Shown: piece after piece, positions 48,963 through 58,984 of the stretch
Numbering within the stretch: the stretch's first letter is position 1
How the letters are laid out: each line of letters starts with the position of its first letter
From: Paraphoma chrysanthemicola
Lineage: Eukaryota; Ascomycota; Dothideomycetes; Pleosporales; Phaeosphaeriaceae
Assembly: GCA_020744225.1 (NCBI GenBank)
Contig: JAGMWG010000013.1
Coordinates: 682,001-746,000, forward strand
Length of the DNA stretch: 64,000 nt
Direction: 5' to 3'
Notes under the pieces: model-generated
What the model saw: only the letters and a program-made list of their open reading frames with translations
Told to the model about the DNA's origin: nothing
Databases searched by the model: none
Made by a program: the position numbers and the translations under genes

Positions 48963-49854
48963 CGGGAAAGCTGTCGACTTGCTCAAACATGCCTTGGTTC
49001 GCAATGGGGCGATGGTTGGATGGAGACATGGTGCTTGATCATGGAAGAATGGTATGGATGCTGCTCCCACGTGTGGCTTTGGAAACGTTTGAGGTTGGCC
49101 GTGGTCGGAGAATTGCTTTCGTTATACCCTGACGTGGGTTGCGCTACCAGCGTATGCGGCCTGCTCAATGCCTAATAATGCAAATCTTAATCCCTGACAT
49201 GGTTGTGGTGTCTTCACTGTATATGTTTTGAGTCGATGTCGAGCCCCTCCTCCAAAGCTGAGATAAGTGAGCAAAGAGGTGAGGTCAAAACAGACTTTGA
49301 GCAGTTGCAATGGTCGGCAATGGTTTCCGCACGGCTGAGCGTTACTTCCTACGTCACGCCGGTCCTAGCTTGCACAACACGACATCCGCCTCGTTACACC
49401 TCAACACCACATAACAGATAGTTCGCAAGTTTTTCCCGATGTCGTTGGAATAGACATCTCCACACTCCCGCTATCCGTCATCGTCCCCACACAATCCTCT
49501 GCCTAGCGTGTATTCACATGCACGTGCTGACACATCCGCTTTGGGACGAGCGTGTTTGGTCAGCCTCGGTCCATCAGCCCTGCATGAAGCTAGCAAGCAG
49601 CCTTCGGCCGATGCACCTCAACCAGACACTCCTGCGGATAAGACACTAATTACTACCAGGGGAAGGATGGTCTACAGCAAGAGCATAAGAAGCTGGAAAC
49701 CTCCTTGAGGCCGGAGGTCTCTTCTCTGGGAGTCCACGGAAGCCCGAGCGCGTCTCATCTTTCCCCGCATCTTGGAAGCGCATCCTCCATCCAACACCAT
49801 CTTCTGTCGCATCACACCATACAGCTGTCCGGCACACCAAATCCAAACACCACA
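48963..49854. other. Tandem intergenic spacer
   Basis: About 890 bases between the transporter and MPO1. Only short frames; no gene seen. Confidence 0.4.
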
Positions 49855-50535
49855 ATGCCCGTCTTCGACCTCAAGAAGAATCTCGTCTTCGTACGCACTA
49901 TATCACAACCCATCTATGCTTGAGCTAATCCGCCATACAGTATGGCGCATACCACCGCGACCCCACAAACGTGGGCATCCACATCACCTGCGTGCCCATC
50001 CTTCTAGCCACGGGTTTTCTCTTCGTACGCCTCGATCTCTATCTTGCTGAGCCGCCTTACTAACCAGCTATTCCAGGGCACCAACACACCCACCCTCCCC
50101 GTCCGCACCCCAGCCCTCCTCACCCGCCTCAACCTCCCTCTTAACCTGGGCACGCTCGCCGCCGTAACCTACTCGACGCTCTACCTCCTTCTCTCGCCCA
50201 ATCTCGCCGGAGTCTCCGTCACTCCGATCGTCATGTCTTTCGCTGCGCTGTCCAACAAGCTGATGGGCAAGTATAACCGCAGCAAAGTCAACACGATCGC
50301 CATCGCCGTGCACATCGTAAGCTGGATCGCCCAATTCGTTGGGCACGGCAAGTACGAGGGCAGGAAGCCTGCGCTGCTGGATAATCTGGTGCAGGCGCTA
50401 TTTCTGGCGCCGCTGTTTGTGTGGTACGAGGTGTTGTTCAAGTTGGGATTGTATAAGAAGCTGCAGAAGGAAGTCGAGGTCGGGATCGAGGAGCAGGTTG
50501 CCAAATTGAAAGTTGAGGGCAAGGCGAAGGAGTGA
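49855..50535 (+). CDS. MPO1: MPO1-like 2-hydroxy fatty acid dioxygenase (DUF962)
   Basis: Three exons (49855-49890, 49941-50024, 50077-50535) give 192 residues, close to yeast Mpo1. Conserved iron-binding motifs are visible: YHRDPTNVGIH (His17, His26) and HIVSWIAQFVGHGKYEGRKPAL, split here as HIVSWIAQFVGHGKYE then GRKPAL (His119, His130). Several hydrophobic helices fit an ER membrane protein. Mpo1 is an Fe(II) dioxygenase that removes one carbon from 2-hydroxypalmitic acid during phytosphingosine breakdown. Exon 1 codes for only 12 residues. Both introns have GTACGC donors after the same TTC codon. Skipping exon 2 (84 bases) would keep the frame but remove His17 and His26. Confidence 0.9.
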
Positions 50536-51827
50536 TTAGAAGGACATGCGACGGAAGGAGGGGACCAGGTGGCGGACAATTATGAGTAGCACTTTGCACG
50601 GGCAAGAGCTTTCGCGTTGTGGGCAGTTACCACTTTTAAGGTAAGCTAGAATATTGTAGTGGCAGATTCACAACCAGAGATGATGGATACAAACAAGTCC
50701 CAAACAAAGGTGCCCTGCCAAAGTGACCGCTGCTGAAGTACCACTCTGTACCTTGTGTCCTTTGAACGAGATGCGTTTTTCCTTTGCGTTTGCTGCTTCA
50801 TATGATTGCACGGCCATGGTACTATTCCGCTCCTCTGGGTCCACGTGCCCAGAACCACCAACAACAAAGTGTACGACTTCTCTTGGGCGAAAGGTACGGA
50901 CGCAAGATGCAGGTGGTGTATAGTACTATGACTTCTGCATTCATATGTACGCGGTTAATCCAATTATGAGCGGGATTCATCCTGTATACCCTTGGCAAAT
51001 CTGACGAGCTTGCACGGACAGGTGAACTTGGCTGGTCGGAATAGGTATTCTGGCTGCTCGAAAGCGGTAGGCACGTAATATGAGGGTGGAGCGCGGTCAG
51101 AGACGCGTTCCAGATGATCCTCATTAGGAAGCAAGAAGGTTTGCTTCCGATTGGTGTCGATCCGAGGCATCTTACTGGGGTAGATATCCTGTTGGCTTGG
51201 ACGTACTACATTCCTCGGGTCAAACGTTTCGGCCGAGGCATAAACCTTTTGGCCCGTAACATTGGGGTACTGAACAACGCAGTCATTCTACAGGCCTGAT
51301 GGTTCGGACGATGACTTATCGAGCAATGCAAAGTGAGTATGCAGAAATCCAAAAATGATATTGATGATTGGATGCATGCTATGTTTCGGTGGTTGAGTAA
51401 TCTGATGAAGCCGGCTAGCACTTCCCCGCAAAACAATGTCCTTTCCCCAGGCAAATGCCGACCAATACCGTGGAACTCCATGCGCTCAAAGTGGTACAAG
51501 TGAACATCTTCTTGCGTGATCTCGAGCGATTCGACCACGGCGATTCGGACGCGATTAATCAGTTCTTAGGCCTTCAGCTGACGACGGATCGTGACTCGTC
51601 TCGCCGCCTTGCCCCAAGTAGGCTGTTTTCGAATTGCCTCGGCTCGCGGCGTTCTCCTCCACATGCTGAACGACATCCACGCTTGAGCCGCTGCGACAAT
51701 TTGTATCTTTTCAACGCGCATAACCGCCCTTGAAAAAAACAATCTCGCACTCTTTCAACTTTCTTCTTACGTGCCTTTTCTAGACGTTATATCCAGATAC
51801 CCAGTTGTCCTTTGTATATCCATCAGC
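50536..51827. other. Tandem intergenic spacer
   Basis: About 1.3 kb between MPO1 and the nitronate monooxygenase gene. Short frames on both strands, none supported. Confidence 0.4.
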
Positions 51828-52980
51828 ATGCCTTTCAACACCGAGCTCACGCGGGCCCTCGGCATTAGAGGCAAGCCACCACAACACCGCCGTACAGGCT
51901 CACACTGACATGCTGTAGTGCCGGTGGTTCAGGGAGGTATGCAATGGGTTGGCTACGCAGAACTCGCCAGCGCCGTTAGCAACGCGGGTGGTCTCGGTAT
52001 CGTACGCCGTTCACCACTCCACCACCACAGCACACGTTCTAACCATGCGCGCAGTTGACCGCCCTCACCCAACCCTCGCCCGAAGACCTCCGCAAGGAGA
52101 TCCGCCGCTGCCGTACCATGACAAAGTACCCCTTCGGCGTCAACCTGACCCTCCTCCCCGCCATGGTTCCACCAAACTACTCTGCCTACGCGCAAGTTAT
52201 CATCGACGAGAAGATCAACATCGTCGAGACCGCAGGAAACAGCCCAGGTCCCGTTATCAAGCAGCTCAAAGCTGCCGGCATAATCATCCTACACAAGTGC
52301 ACGACCATCCGACACGCAAAAGCAGCCATCAAGCTCGGCGTCGACTTCTTGTCGATTGACGGCTTCGAATGCGCAGGCCACGTTGGCGAGACAGATATCA
52401 CCAACTTCATCCTTCTCAGCCGCGCCCGCCAATCCCTTGGCGTACCGTTTATCGCGTCTGGCGGTTTCGCCGACGGCCAGGGCCTCGCTGCTGCGTTGGC
52501 GCTGGGCGCATGCGGAATTAACATGGGTACGCGCTTCATGTGCACAGTCGAAGCACCAATCCACCACAACATCAAGCAGGCGATTGTCGATGCGGACGAG
52601 ACAGATACAACGCTAGTGCTGAGGCGATGGAAGAACACATCGCGCTTGTTTGCGAACAAGGTTGCGCTGCAAGCTGTGGATATTGAGAAGAAGAGCACGA
52701 CGGGCAAGTTCGAGGAGGTTGCCGAGTATGTGAGCGGAAAGAGGGGCCGGCAGGTGTTCCTGAACGGAGACAAGGACTTTGGTGTAAGTTTTATGTGTAT
52801 TGAAAGGTTTTGATGATTTGACTGACATGTGACTAGGTCTGGACTGCTGGACAGGTTATTGGCTTGATTCACGATATCCCGACTAATGAGGAGCTGCTCA
52901 CGCGCATCGAGCGTGAAGCTGCCGAGGCGATGAAGCAGACTCAGAGCTTTTATGTTGAAGAGGTAAAGAGCAAGCTATAG
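51828..52980 (+). CDS. Nitronate monooxygenase (2-nitropropane dioxygenase family)
   Basis: Four exons (51828-51870, 51919-52001, 52055-52783, 52837-52980) give 332 residues. Intron 1 is unusual: it begins GCAAGC and ends TGTAG, a GC-AG intron, and no GT donor gives the right phase. The FMN-dependent TIM-barrel signatures are present: VPVVQGGMQWVGYAELASAV, VNLTLLPAM, FECAGHVGE with the catalytic His, PFIASGGFADGQGLAAALAL and GACGINMGTRF. The enzyme oxidises alkyl nitronates (for example propionate 3-nitronate) to less harmful products. It is presumably cytosolic, as no targeting signal is seen. The protein length fits the family. Confidence 0.92.
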
Positions 52981-53217
52981 ATGTGTGTAGAACATTAGAA
53001 TAAGATTTCATTGAATGACACAAATATTCGACTACCGCGATCAAGGTGAATGAGATTATTCAGGCATCGGTGATGATTTACGTTCACCCAATTCTAGGAA
53101 ATGGAGAATGTGAAGTACTCCCAAATTGCTTCATTCACTATTCTGGACCAAACATTTCTAGAACCTGATAATGTTCCGCTTCGTCCCTTCTTCCTCGCTG
53201 CCGCTATCATAGCCACG
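52981..53217. other. Short intergenic spacer
   Basis: 237 bases between the nitronate monooxygenase gene and the small membrane protein; the open frame of the latter extends into it without conserved features. Confidence 0.3.
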
Positions 53218-53451
53218 ATGCAATCCTACACCAGCCTCCCGACAACCACAACTACTCGCTCTCACGTGGCCTGTCCGCCTGCATACGTGCCTTACTCGAT
53301 AGACCGTGCAAGTTCAAGAAACATCGAGACTACTCCGCTGATGGCAACACGCACACGATATTGGCACCATAAGCCAGCGATTTTGCTGACTGCTATTGTG
53401 TTGGCACAGTTTGCAGGGCTGCGTTTCGGGATTTGGTTGATTGGTCGGTGA
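53218..53451 (+). CDS. Small membrane protein, hypothetical
   Basis: A 77-residue frame starts MQSYTSLPTTTTTRSHVA and carries one hydrophobic helix near its C-terminus (PAILLTAIVLAQFAGLRFGI). A Thr/Ser/Pro-rich, Arg-containing N-terminal half precedes it. The frame is open upstream to 53101, which would add 39 residues. I prefer the later ATG because the extra part is not coherent, but this is uncertain. Such tail-anchored-like small proteins are common in fungi. The family is not recognised. Confidence 0.35.
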   Translation: MQSYTSLPTTTTTRSHVACPPAYVPYSIDRASSRNIETTPLMATRTRYWHHKPAILLTAIVLAQFAGLRFGIWLIGR

Positions 53452-53776
53452 AAAGGCATCTAGGGATGGTGGAGACGATGAATGCAGTCGTTAAGTACAA
53501 AGATGAAAGTTGAGAAAAATAGATACAATGTAGAAGGACTTAGAGGAAGTCATTGCTTTAGTAGTTTTGAGGTTATATATTTGGACCATCGTGGAACATA
53601 TTCTTTAGAGCGTAGTCCTGAGATAGGATAATGCTATATGTGTGTAGGCTCCAACAAATCGAAGAAGGTGACTACCTGGACGCGCTGCGGGGTAATTGCA
53701 CGAGCGTTCCTTCCACAAATGTAAACTTTCCCTTCAAGTATCATCTTCACTCGCATTATCAATTCTCTACGTCAAG
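53452..53776. other. Intergenic, no gene seen
   Basis: 325 bases, somewhat AT-rich, ahead of the F-box/ankyrin pseudogene. Confidence 0.35.
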
Positions 53777-54229
53777 ATGGCGTTCCTTCAACTACCTACA
53801 GAGATGCACCTGGAGATCGCAAAGCATCTCTCCTCACGAGCTCTATGAAGACTTTGCCGTGGAAGCCGCCAACTCCAAGATATTTACAACAAGCCACTCT
53901 ACACACAATACAGCCATCTTGCATCACTTTGGGGCGCGCGATACGGCAATAAATGCATCCTTGAGCTCGCGTTGAGCCATGGAGCCGACGTTAATGGAAC
54001 AGATGCGTTTGGCCGCACGTTGCTTCTCAAGGCGACAGAAAAGGGACATACGTCCATGGTCAGGCTACTGCTTGCACAAGGAGCAGATGTTTCAATCGCC
54101 GACAGTTGGGGTTTTGAACCCATTCTCACTGCTGAAGATGGTGGAGACCATGAGATTGCCACACTGCTGCGTCAGCATCGTGCGGATGTTGAGGCTGTTA
54201 ACGGTACGCCACATCACCTCCCTACTTAA
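53777..54229 (+). pseudogene. F-box/ankyrin gene with one premature stop
   Basis: One frame starting at the ATG 53777 reads an F-box-like helix (LQLPTEMHLEIAKHLSSRAL), hits TGA at 53846-53848, and then continues open. It resumes with RLCRGSRQLQDIYNKPLY, which is how this class of fungal F-box proteins normally continues. Ankyrin repeats follow: LELALSHGADVNGTDAFG, LLKATEKGHTSMVRLLLAQG and LTAEDGGDHEIATLLRQHR. The frame ends at 54227, possibly because a further exon follows a GTACGC donor near 54204. Apart from the one stop the sequence looks intact, so the inactivation is recent, the stop is read through, or the base is a sequencing error. F-box proteins recruit substrates to SCF ubiquitin ligases. 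Confidence 0.7.
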
Positions 54230-54630
54230 TCTTATATGGTGGCCTTCTGGATACTGTTAGGATGTCTTTGGCGCACTGAGTCGATGCTGTTACAATAGAA
54301 GGGATGTATGCTGATCCATCAGCCAAGTGACACTTTGTATGGCATGCCAATTGACGGCACTTCACACACTCTTGTCTTGAGACAGCAGTGAGAATGACAG
54401 TCAGGGAGTGGACCCATTCAAGAGGTTTGTGAACTATGGACACGCCCAGTCGCTCTTCCCGTACAATTTCGCGAAAGGCTATCTGCAGCTCTCGTCCTTT
54501 CACTGTCAAGTAATACCTCCAGCGTTCACTTGCTAAGCAATGACGCCTTATACTACGATGTCTTCTGCTCTTTGCTCTACCCCAACGCCGATAGTGCAAC
54601 ACGTGGCCACCAGAGATAAACTTGACTACC
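54230..54630. other. Intergenic, possibly more ankyrin-gene remnant
   Basis: About 400 bases between the pseudogene and the kinase. No further ankyrin repeat could be read with confidence. Confidence 0.35.
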
Positions 54631-55563
54631 ATGTCAGCGAGACACTACTTCGAGCCTATAGGTCGAGCGAATCAAGTTGCTGGTGGCTGCAACAATGTTG
54701 GAGTGTATGTCGTCCGCCATCGCGTCACCAACAAGAGATATATCGAGAAACGCTACCATCCTTCCGACATCGACAAAGGCAACGTCCATCATGAGATCCG
54801 CGTCATGCAGCAGCTCCGTGGTCACCCCAACGTCATCGAAATCGTCAACTACGATCTCGACTACAGCCAACTAAGCTACGGCTCAGTCTTCATGCAACGT
54901 GCAGAGCTCGGCTCCCTCGATGCCGTCATCAAACGATATGCTGATCGCGACCGCGAACTCCCCGACGAAGGATTCGCCTGGAAAGTCCTGTATGATATTT
55001 CCATCGCCCTTGCATTTCTCTGGACTGGCACGGATGCACGCACCGCAAAGCAAAAAGCCGCAGAAAGCCTGATTAATTCTACAACACCAGGCTGGAACGC
55101 CATCATACACCGGGATATCAAACCCTCAAACGTCTTCATGACGTGGAAGGACCCCTTACAGATCGACACATGTCCATATCCTACATTTATGCTCGGCGAC
55201 TTTGGCTCCGCTGTTTCCTTAAGCGATGGTCGTGCTCGCACACGCGAGTTTCCTGGCAATGATCCGTACTTTGCTCCACCAGAGTACCCCTTGTACTCAG
55301 AAAAGGGAGATATTTACTCCATAGGACTGGTTGTTATCTGCCTTGCGTTCAAGTGTCAGCGTCCGCCACGGCGCGATTTTCTGGCAAGTGGTTGGGCATC
55401 GCCCGGCATGCAGATGGTTCTGGAAAAGTGCTTGATGCGGGCTGTGAGAGCTCGTCCGACGCCAGAGGAGTTACCGAAGCTGGTGTGGTTGGGATACCAG
55501 ATGTGGTGTCAGGCGTGTGGGCATACTGGGATCGCATTGCCGGCATGGGCTTACGGAGGATGA
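54631..55563 (+). CDS. Serine/threonine protein kinase, single domain
   Basis: An intronless gene of 310 residues, almost all kinase domain. A degenerate glycine loop (GGCNNVGVYVV) is followed by the lysine in RYIEKRYHP, the paired Glu in NVHHEIRVMQQL, the catalytic loop HRDIKPSNVF (His160, Arg161, Asp162), GDFGSAV (Asp190) and the APE-equivalent FAPPEYPLYSEKGDIYSIG. All key catalytic residues are present. Distant similarity to NEK-like and other fungal-expanded kinases is possible, but the subfamily is not clear. There is no regulatory domain. The ATG at 54631 puts the domain at the N-terminus; another in-frame start three codons upstream is equally open. Substrate unknown. Confidence 0.82.
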   Translation: MSARHYFEPIGRANQVAGGCNNVGVYVVRHRVTNKRYIEKRYHPSDIDKGNVHHEIRVMQQLRGHPNVIEIVNYDLDYSQLSYGSVFMQRAELGSLDAVIKRYADRDRELPDEGFAWKVLYDISIALAFLWTGTDARTAKQKAAESLINSTTPGWNAIIHRDIKPSNVFMTWKDPLQIDTCPYPTFMLGDFGSAVSLSDGRARTREFPGNDPYFAPPEYPLYSEKGDIYSIGLVVICLAFKCQRPPRRDFLASGWASPGMQMVLEKCLMRAVRARPTPEELPKLVWLGYQMWCQACGHTGIALPAWAYGG

Positions 55564-56121
55564 AAGTGGTACAGTAGGAAAGAGGAACTAATTTACACAA
55601 CATTTTGTTGCTAAAGAAGGTAGTTATGCTTTTGTATCTGGTGCTTTCGAGACTGAGCGTGCAGGTTACAATGAGTTGGGAGATAGCCGGTGAGGCGGGG
55701 CCATGTGAGCTTGAGCCCTGCGCGCGTCACGATTAGTCGACTGCGATCCATACCTCTGAATTACCTGCCTAATCAGGCATATTTAAATTCATATTATCTT
55801 TTATCTCTCTCAACTCTCGTCGATCGAGCTTCCTTATTGTTCAACCTCTCTTTCAGTATCGTCGACATTATAGGACAGGCGCTCGATTTTGTTTCCACAT
55901 TTCGCAAGAACCAGGTTTTCCTGGCATCACCTTTGACTACCATGATTACGGCCCACATCCTCAAGTCGAAATACCTCTTCTCTGCTATTACGTTTTAGAA
56001 AGACCTGCATCTACAAAAATCTTACTACTTCAAGCCAACGGAACGGTTCCGATCAAATAAATACACATACAAGAATTGAAACTCCCTTCTCATCCAACTC
56101 CTCAACCTAGAGACCCATCAT
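55564..56121. other. Convergent intergenic spacer
   Basis: 558 bases. A plus-strand frame 55690-55998 (102 codons, hydrophobic in places) is present but unsupported. Otherwise 3' sequence of both neighbours. Confidence 0.35.
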
Positions 56122-57614
56122 TTACTGCCCAGCCAGCTTGCTCACTGGCGCCACACCTGGGTAAAAGCTCGCCGGAATAGTCGGGATCGGGATACTGCTC
56201 ACCGTTCCAAACGCAGTCTTCAAATCGCCCGCCATCGTCGGCGCCGCATATCCCGTAGGCGCAGCAGTCTGCGTCGACGTGGAAGCTGCATAACTGCCTC
56301 CTGTTCCCTGCTTCAGGCAAAAGCCGTTTCCGTAGCCCGAGCGACACTGATACGTATTCTTGCTGCCCGTCTCCGTCCACATCGACAAGTCCGAAATTGT
56401 GATGTCCGTACACGGCGCTTTGTCCGCACACACGACTTTAACGGGTCCGCGCTGCGCACCATTCGCGACTGTGCCTTTCCAGTTGTTGAATGTGAGGTTG
56501 GATAGTTTGACGCCGTCACCGGCAAGAGTCTTCATGCTACTCCAGTACTGATCAATGTCCAAGTTCCATGCGTTCCCGTGGCCAATGAAGTTCTCGAAGC
56601 GCACGTCCTCGACGTATCCGGAGCCGCCGTTGGATTTGATCATCATCATCTGGTTGGATTTCCAGGTGTAGATGTTGCGGTAGATTACTTTTGAGATGGC
56701 GGTTGAGATACCCAAAGAGCCCATGGCGCAGCCACCGGAGGAGTTGCAGTAAATGTTCTCGATGAGGATGTTGCTGGATGGGGATTTGACGGTCACACAT
56801 TCGTCCTTGTTTGTCACCATGATCTGTATCAAAATGTGTCAGTTGGGTGAAAATCGTGGGTAGAAAGGCAATGGCGAGGGGAAAGTGAAGAATAGACTCA
56901 CGTCGTGAACCCAAATGTTCGTTCCCCAGACATCCACGCCGTCCAAACCGCCCCAGTCACCACCTCGAATAGCCATATTGTACGCCTCGCCATTCGTCAC
57001 TTCCGCCATGACGAAGTGGAACATGGGCGCATCAACGAGGATGATATCGTGAACCGAGAAATTGTTAACCATTTCAAGCCGCAATATCCTCGCGCCATTT
57101 CTTAACCCCTCCTTGTGGTCCAGGTATCCATTGCCTAGTCACACATATTAGCATCGGCATCAACGCCTTTCACAAAAGCCTAGCTTGGTAGTGTGCATGG
57201 CAGGATTCATAACATACCTTGCACTGCACCCTTGCCATTACTACTGAACATTTCAAAATCATTCGAACGTCGCACAGAAAGCATATTCCCCGCGCTGGTG
57301 CCCGTGCGATAAATTGTTCCATCAAGCTGCAATGCCCATGCATTGCCGCCCTGAAACGTCACCCACGTGGCCATCGCATAATCGCCGGCAGGCACGACGA
57401 CCGTGCCGCCAGTTTTGCATGCGTTGAAGGCGGCAAGAAGCGCCGGCCCGATGTCGGTCAATTTATCGGCTTTGGCGCCATAGGACAAGACATTGCAAGT
57501 CTTTTTCGCAGATTTGCTGGCGCGTGTGGTCAGGGGGCCGACGTGGCCGGAAAGCTGGGCGAGGGTGAGGGGAAGCAAAGGGAGAACGGAGAGGAGGAGA
57601 GAAGAGAAATGCAT
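56122..57614 (-). CDS. Rhamnogalacturonase, glycoside hydrolase family 28, secreted
   Basis: Exons 57614-57218, 57134-56902 and 56823-56122 (introns of 83 and 78 bases) give 443 residues. A signal peptide (MHFSSLLLSVLPLLPLTLA) precedes the mature start QLSGHVGPLT. The beta-helix core carries the rhamnogalacturonase version of GH28 motifs: GGLDGVDVWGTNIWVHD, VTNKDECVTVKSP, CAMGSLG, ENFIGHGNAW and MMMIKSNGGSGYV. It cleaves the rhamnose-galacturonic acid backbone of pectin hairy regions, acting outside the cell. The C-terminus adds a Ser/Thr/Ala-rich tail. It implies contact with plant material, living or dead. Splice joins restore motifs cleanly. Confidence 0.92.
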
Positions 57615-58984
57615 TGTGAAGGTAGGCCTGCTCTGCAGGTAGTATAAACGAGTGACTGAAAAGTGATGATTGAATGAGTGACGATGGAAAAGGAATGTGG
57701 ATGTGATGATGTGCACAGCGAGCCATGGGGAAGATATACCAAGACCGCACCATCATCTGTTTACCCTGCGTCGATCCGATCCCCGACCCCATCTCAATCT
57801 CACAACACAATTTCTCTGCTCCCCAAATGCGTAGCTCGGAGATCTCCTCCTAGCGTACTCCCCTCTGTGCATCTTCAATCCTGCAACGCTAAGTGCAACC
57901 GTATCTCCAACCGAGCAACATTCAAACCAAAAGCCACCTCACGGTTGATTGCTTCCAATCCATAACCACCACATGGTTGCATCGGCTCCCACTCCGCGCG
58001 AAACGATCCCACCAAAGCGCATGCGTAATCACACGGGTCGTCATCAATTTATCCCATGAACAAGCCGGCGGAAGCAATCTGAAGAAAAAAGCTTGATAAA
58101 AAGCTTAGCTCTGGGGTGTTTCACGCCTCGCGAATCTAGAACCCACCAACCAAAATATCTGGGAACAAGTGAGCTATCGCTAAAATATGCTAGTAGTAGA
58201 ACTATTTGCCATCCTCGGATGCCTTTACGCCAGCGATTTTGCCTCAAGCGCATGATCTTGACGACAAGTGTGTTGTAAGCGTATATTGTTCCACCATCCC
58301 TCTCAGTGTATACCTAAGGTAGCATCACGTCCAAAACCATTGTGACCGCAGCATTGAATCTCGACCATGCAGCGTGGAGCACGGCCTATTTGATCCTCCT
58401 GGCATGGCCAGACTGCGGACCGTGGCAAGCTGTGCACAGCACTCGACTTCACATTGATGAGAGTGGAAATGAACCCATGGCGCGGCCTCGACTGACAGCT
58501 GCCGGCATCCGTGCGCTAGTGCCGGGTTGAATAGAACGGTGTTTCAGAGCGGGAGATGAAGGGATGTGGTTCCAGTGGGTTGAATTGTCCCGAGGTAATC
58601 CCTGCTATTCCCATTAGCTTGGCGACAGATCATCTCGGGTATCTCTGTGAAGTTTACCAGTTGTGACGATTGTGACAAATGAGGATGAAATGAGGCATGG
58701 ATTGGGCTCTATTTTGTCTTGATTTTGACGATGTAGGATATAGCTATTTCTTCTTTGATGCAAATGCAATATCTGATACTTTACATTCTCGGCCTGAAAC
58801 AGGCACACACACTTACGCGTACGCTCCCATTCTAGAGCGACGACTCGAACAAATGAAACACTCCTATCTCCAAAACACCAAAACACCGATGAGCGTATCC
58901 GCATAAACAAACACCCTCTCCAAGAAACTAGCACACTTTTCCCTCCAAACGCCATGCGCCGTCACCCCGCCATTCCCTCTAGGC
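57615..58984. other. Intergenic, no gene seen
   Basis: About 1.4 kb between the GH28 start and the TRA1 stop, both on the minus strand. It should hold the GH28 promoter. Short frames only. Confidence 0.4.

Noticed and set aside
53841..53971. A second frame in the F-box region reading LYEDFAVEAANSKIF
   Set aside because: At first it suggested a deletion with frameshifts, but the original frame continues with family-like residues beyond a single stop, which is simpler.
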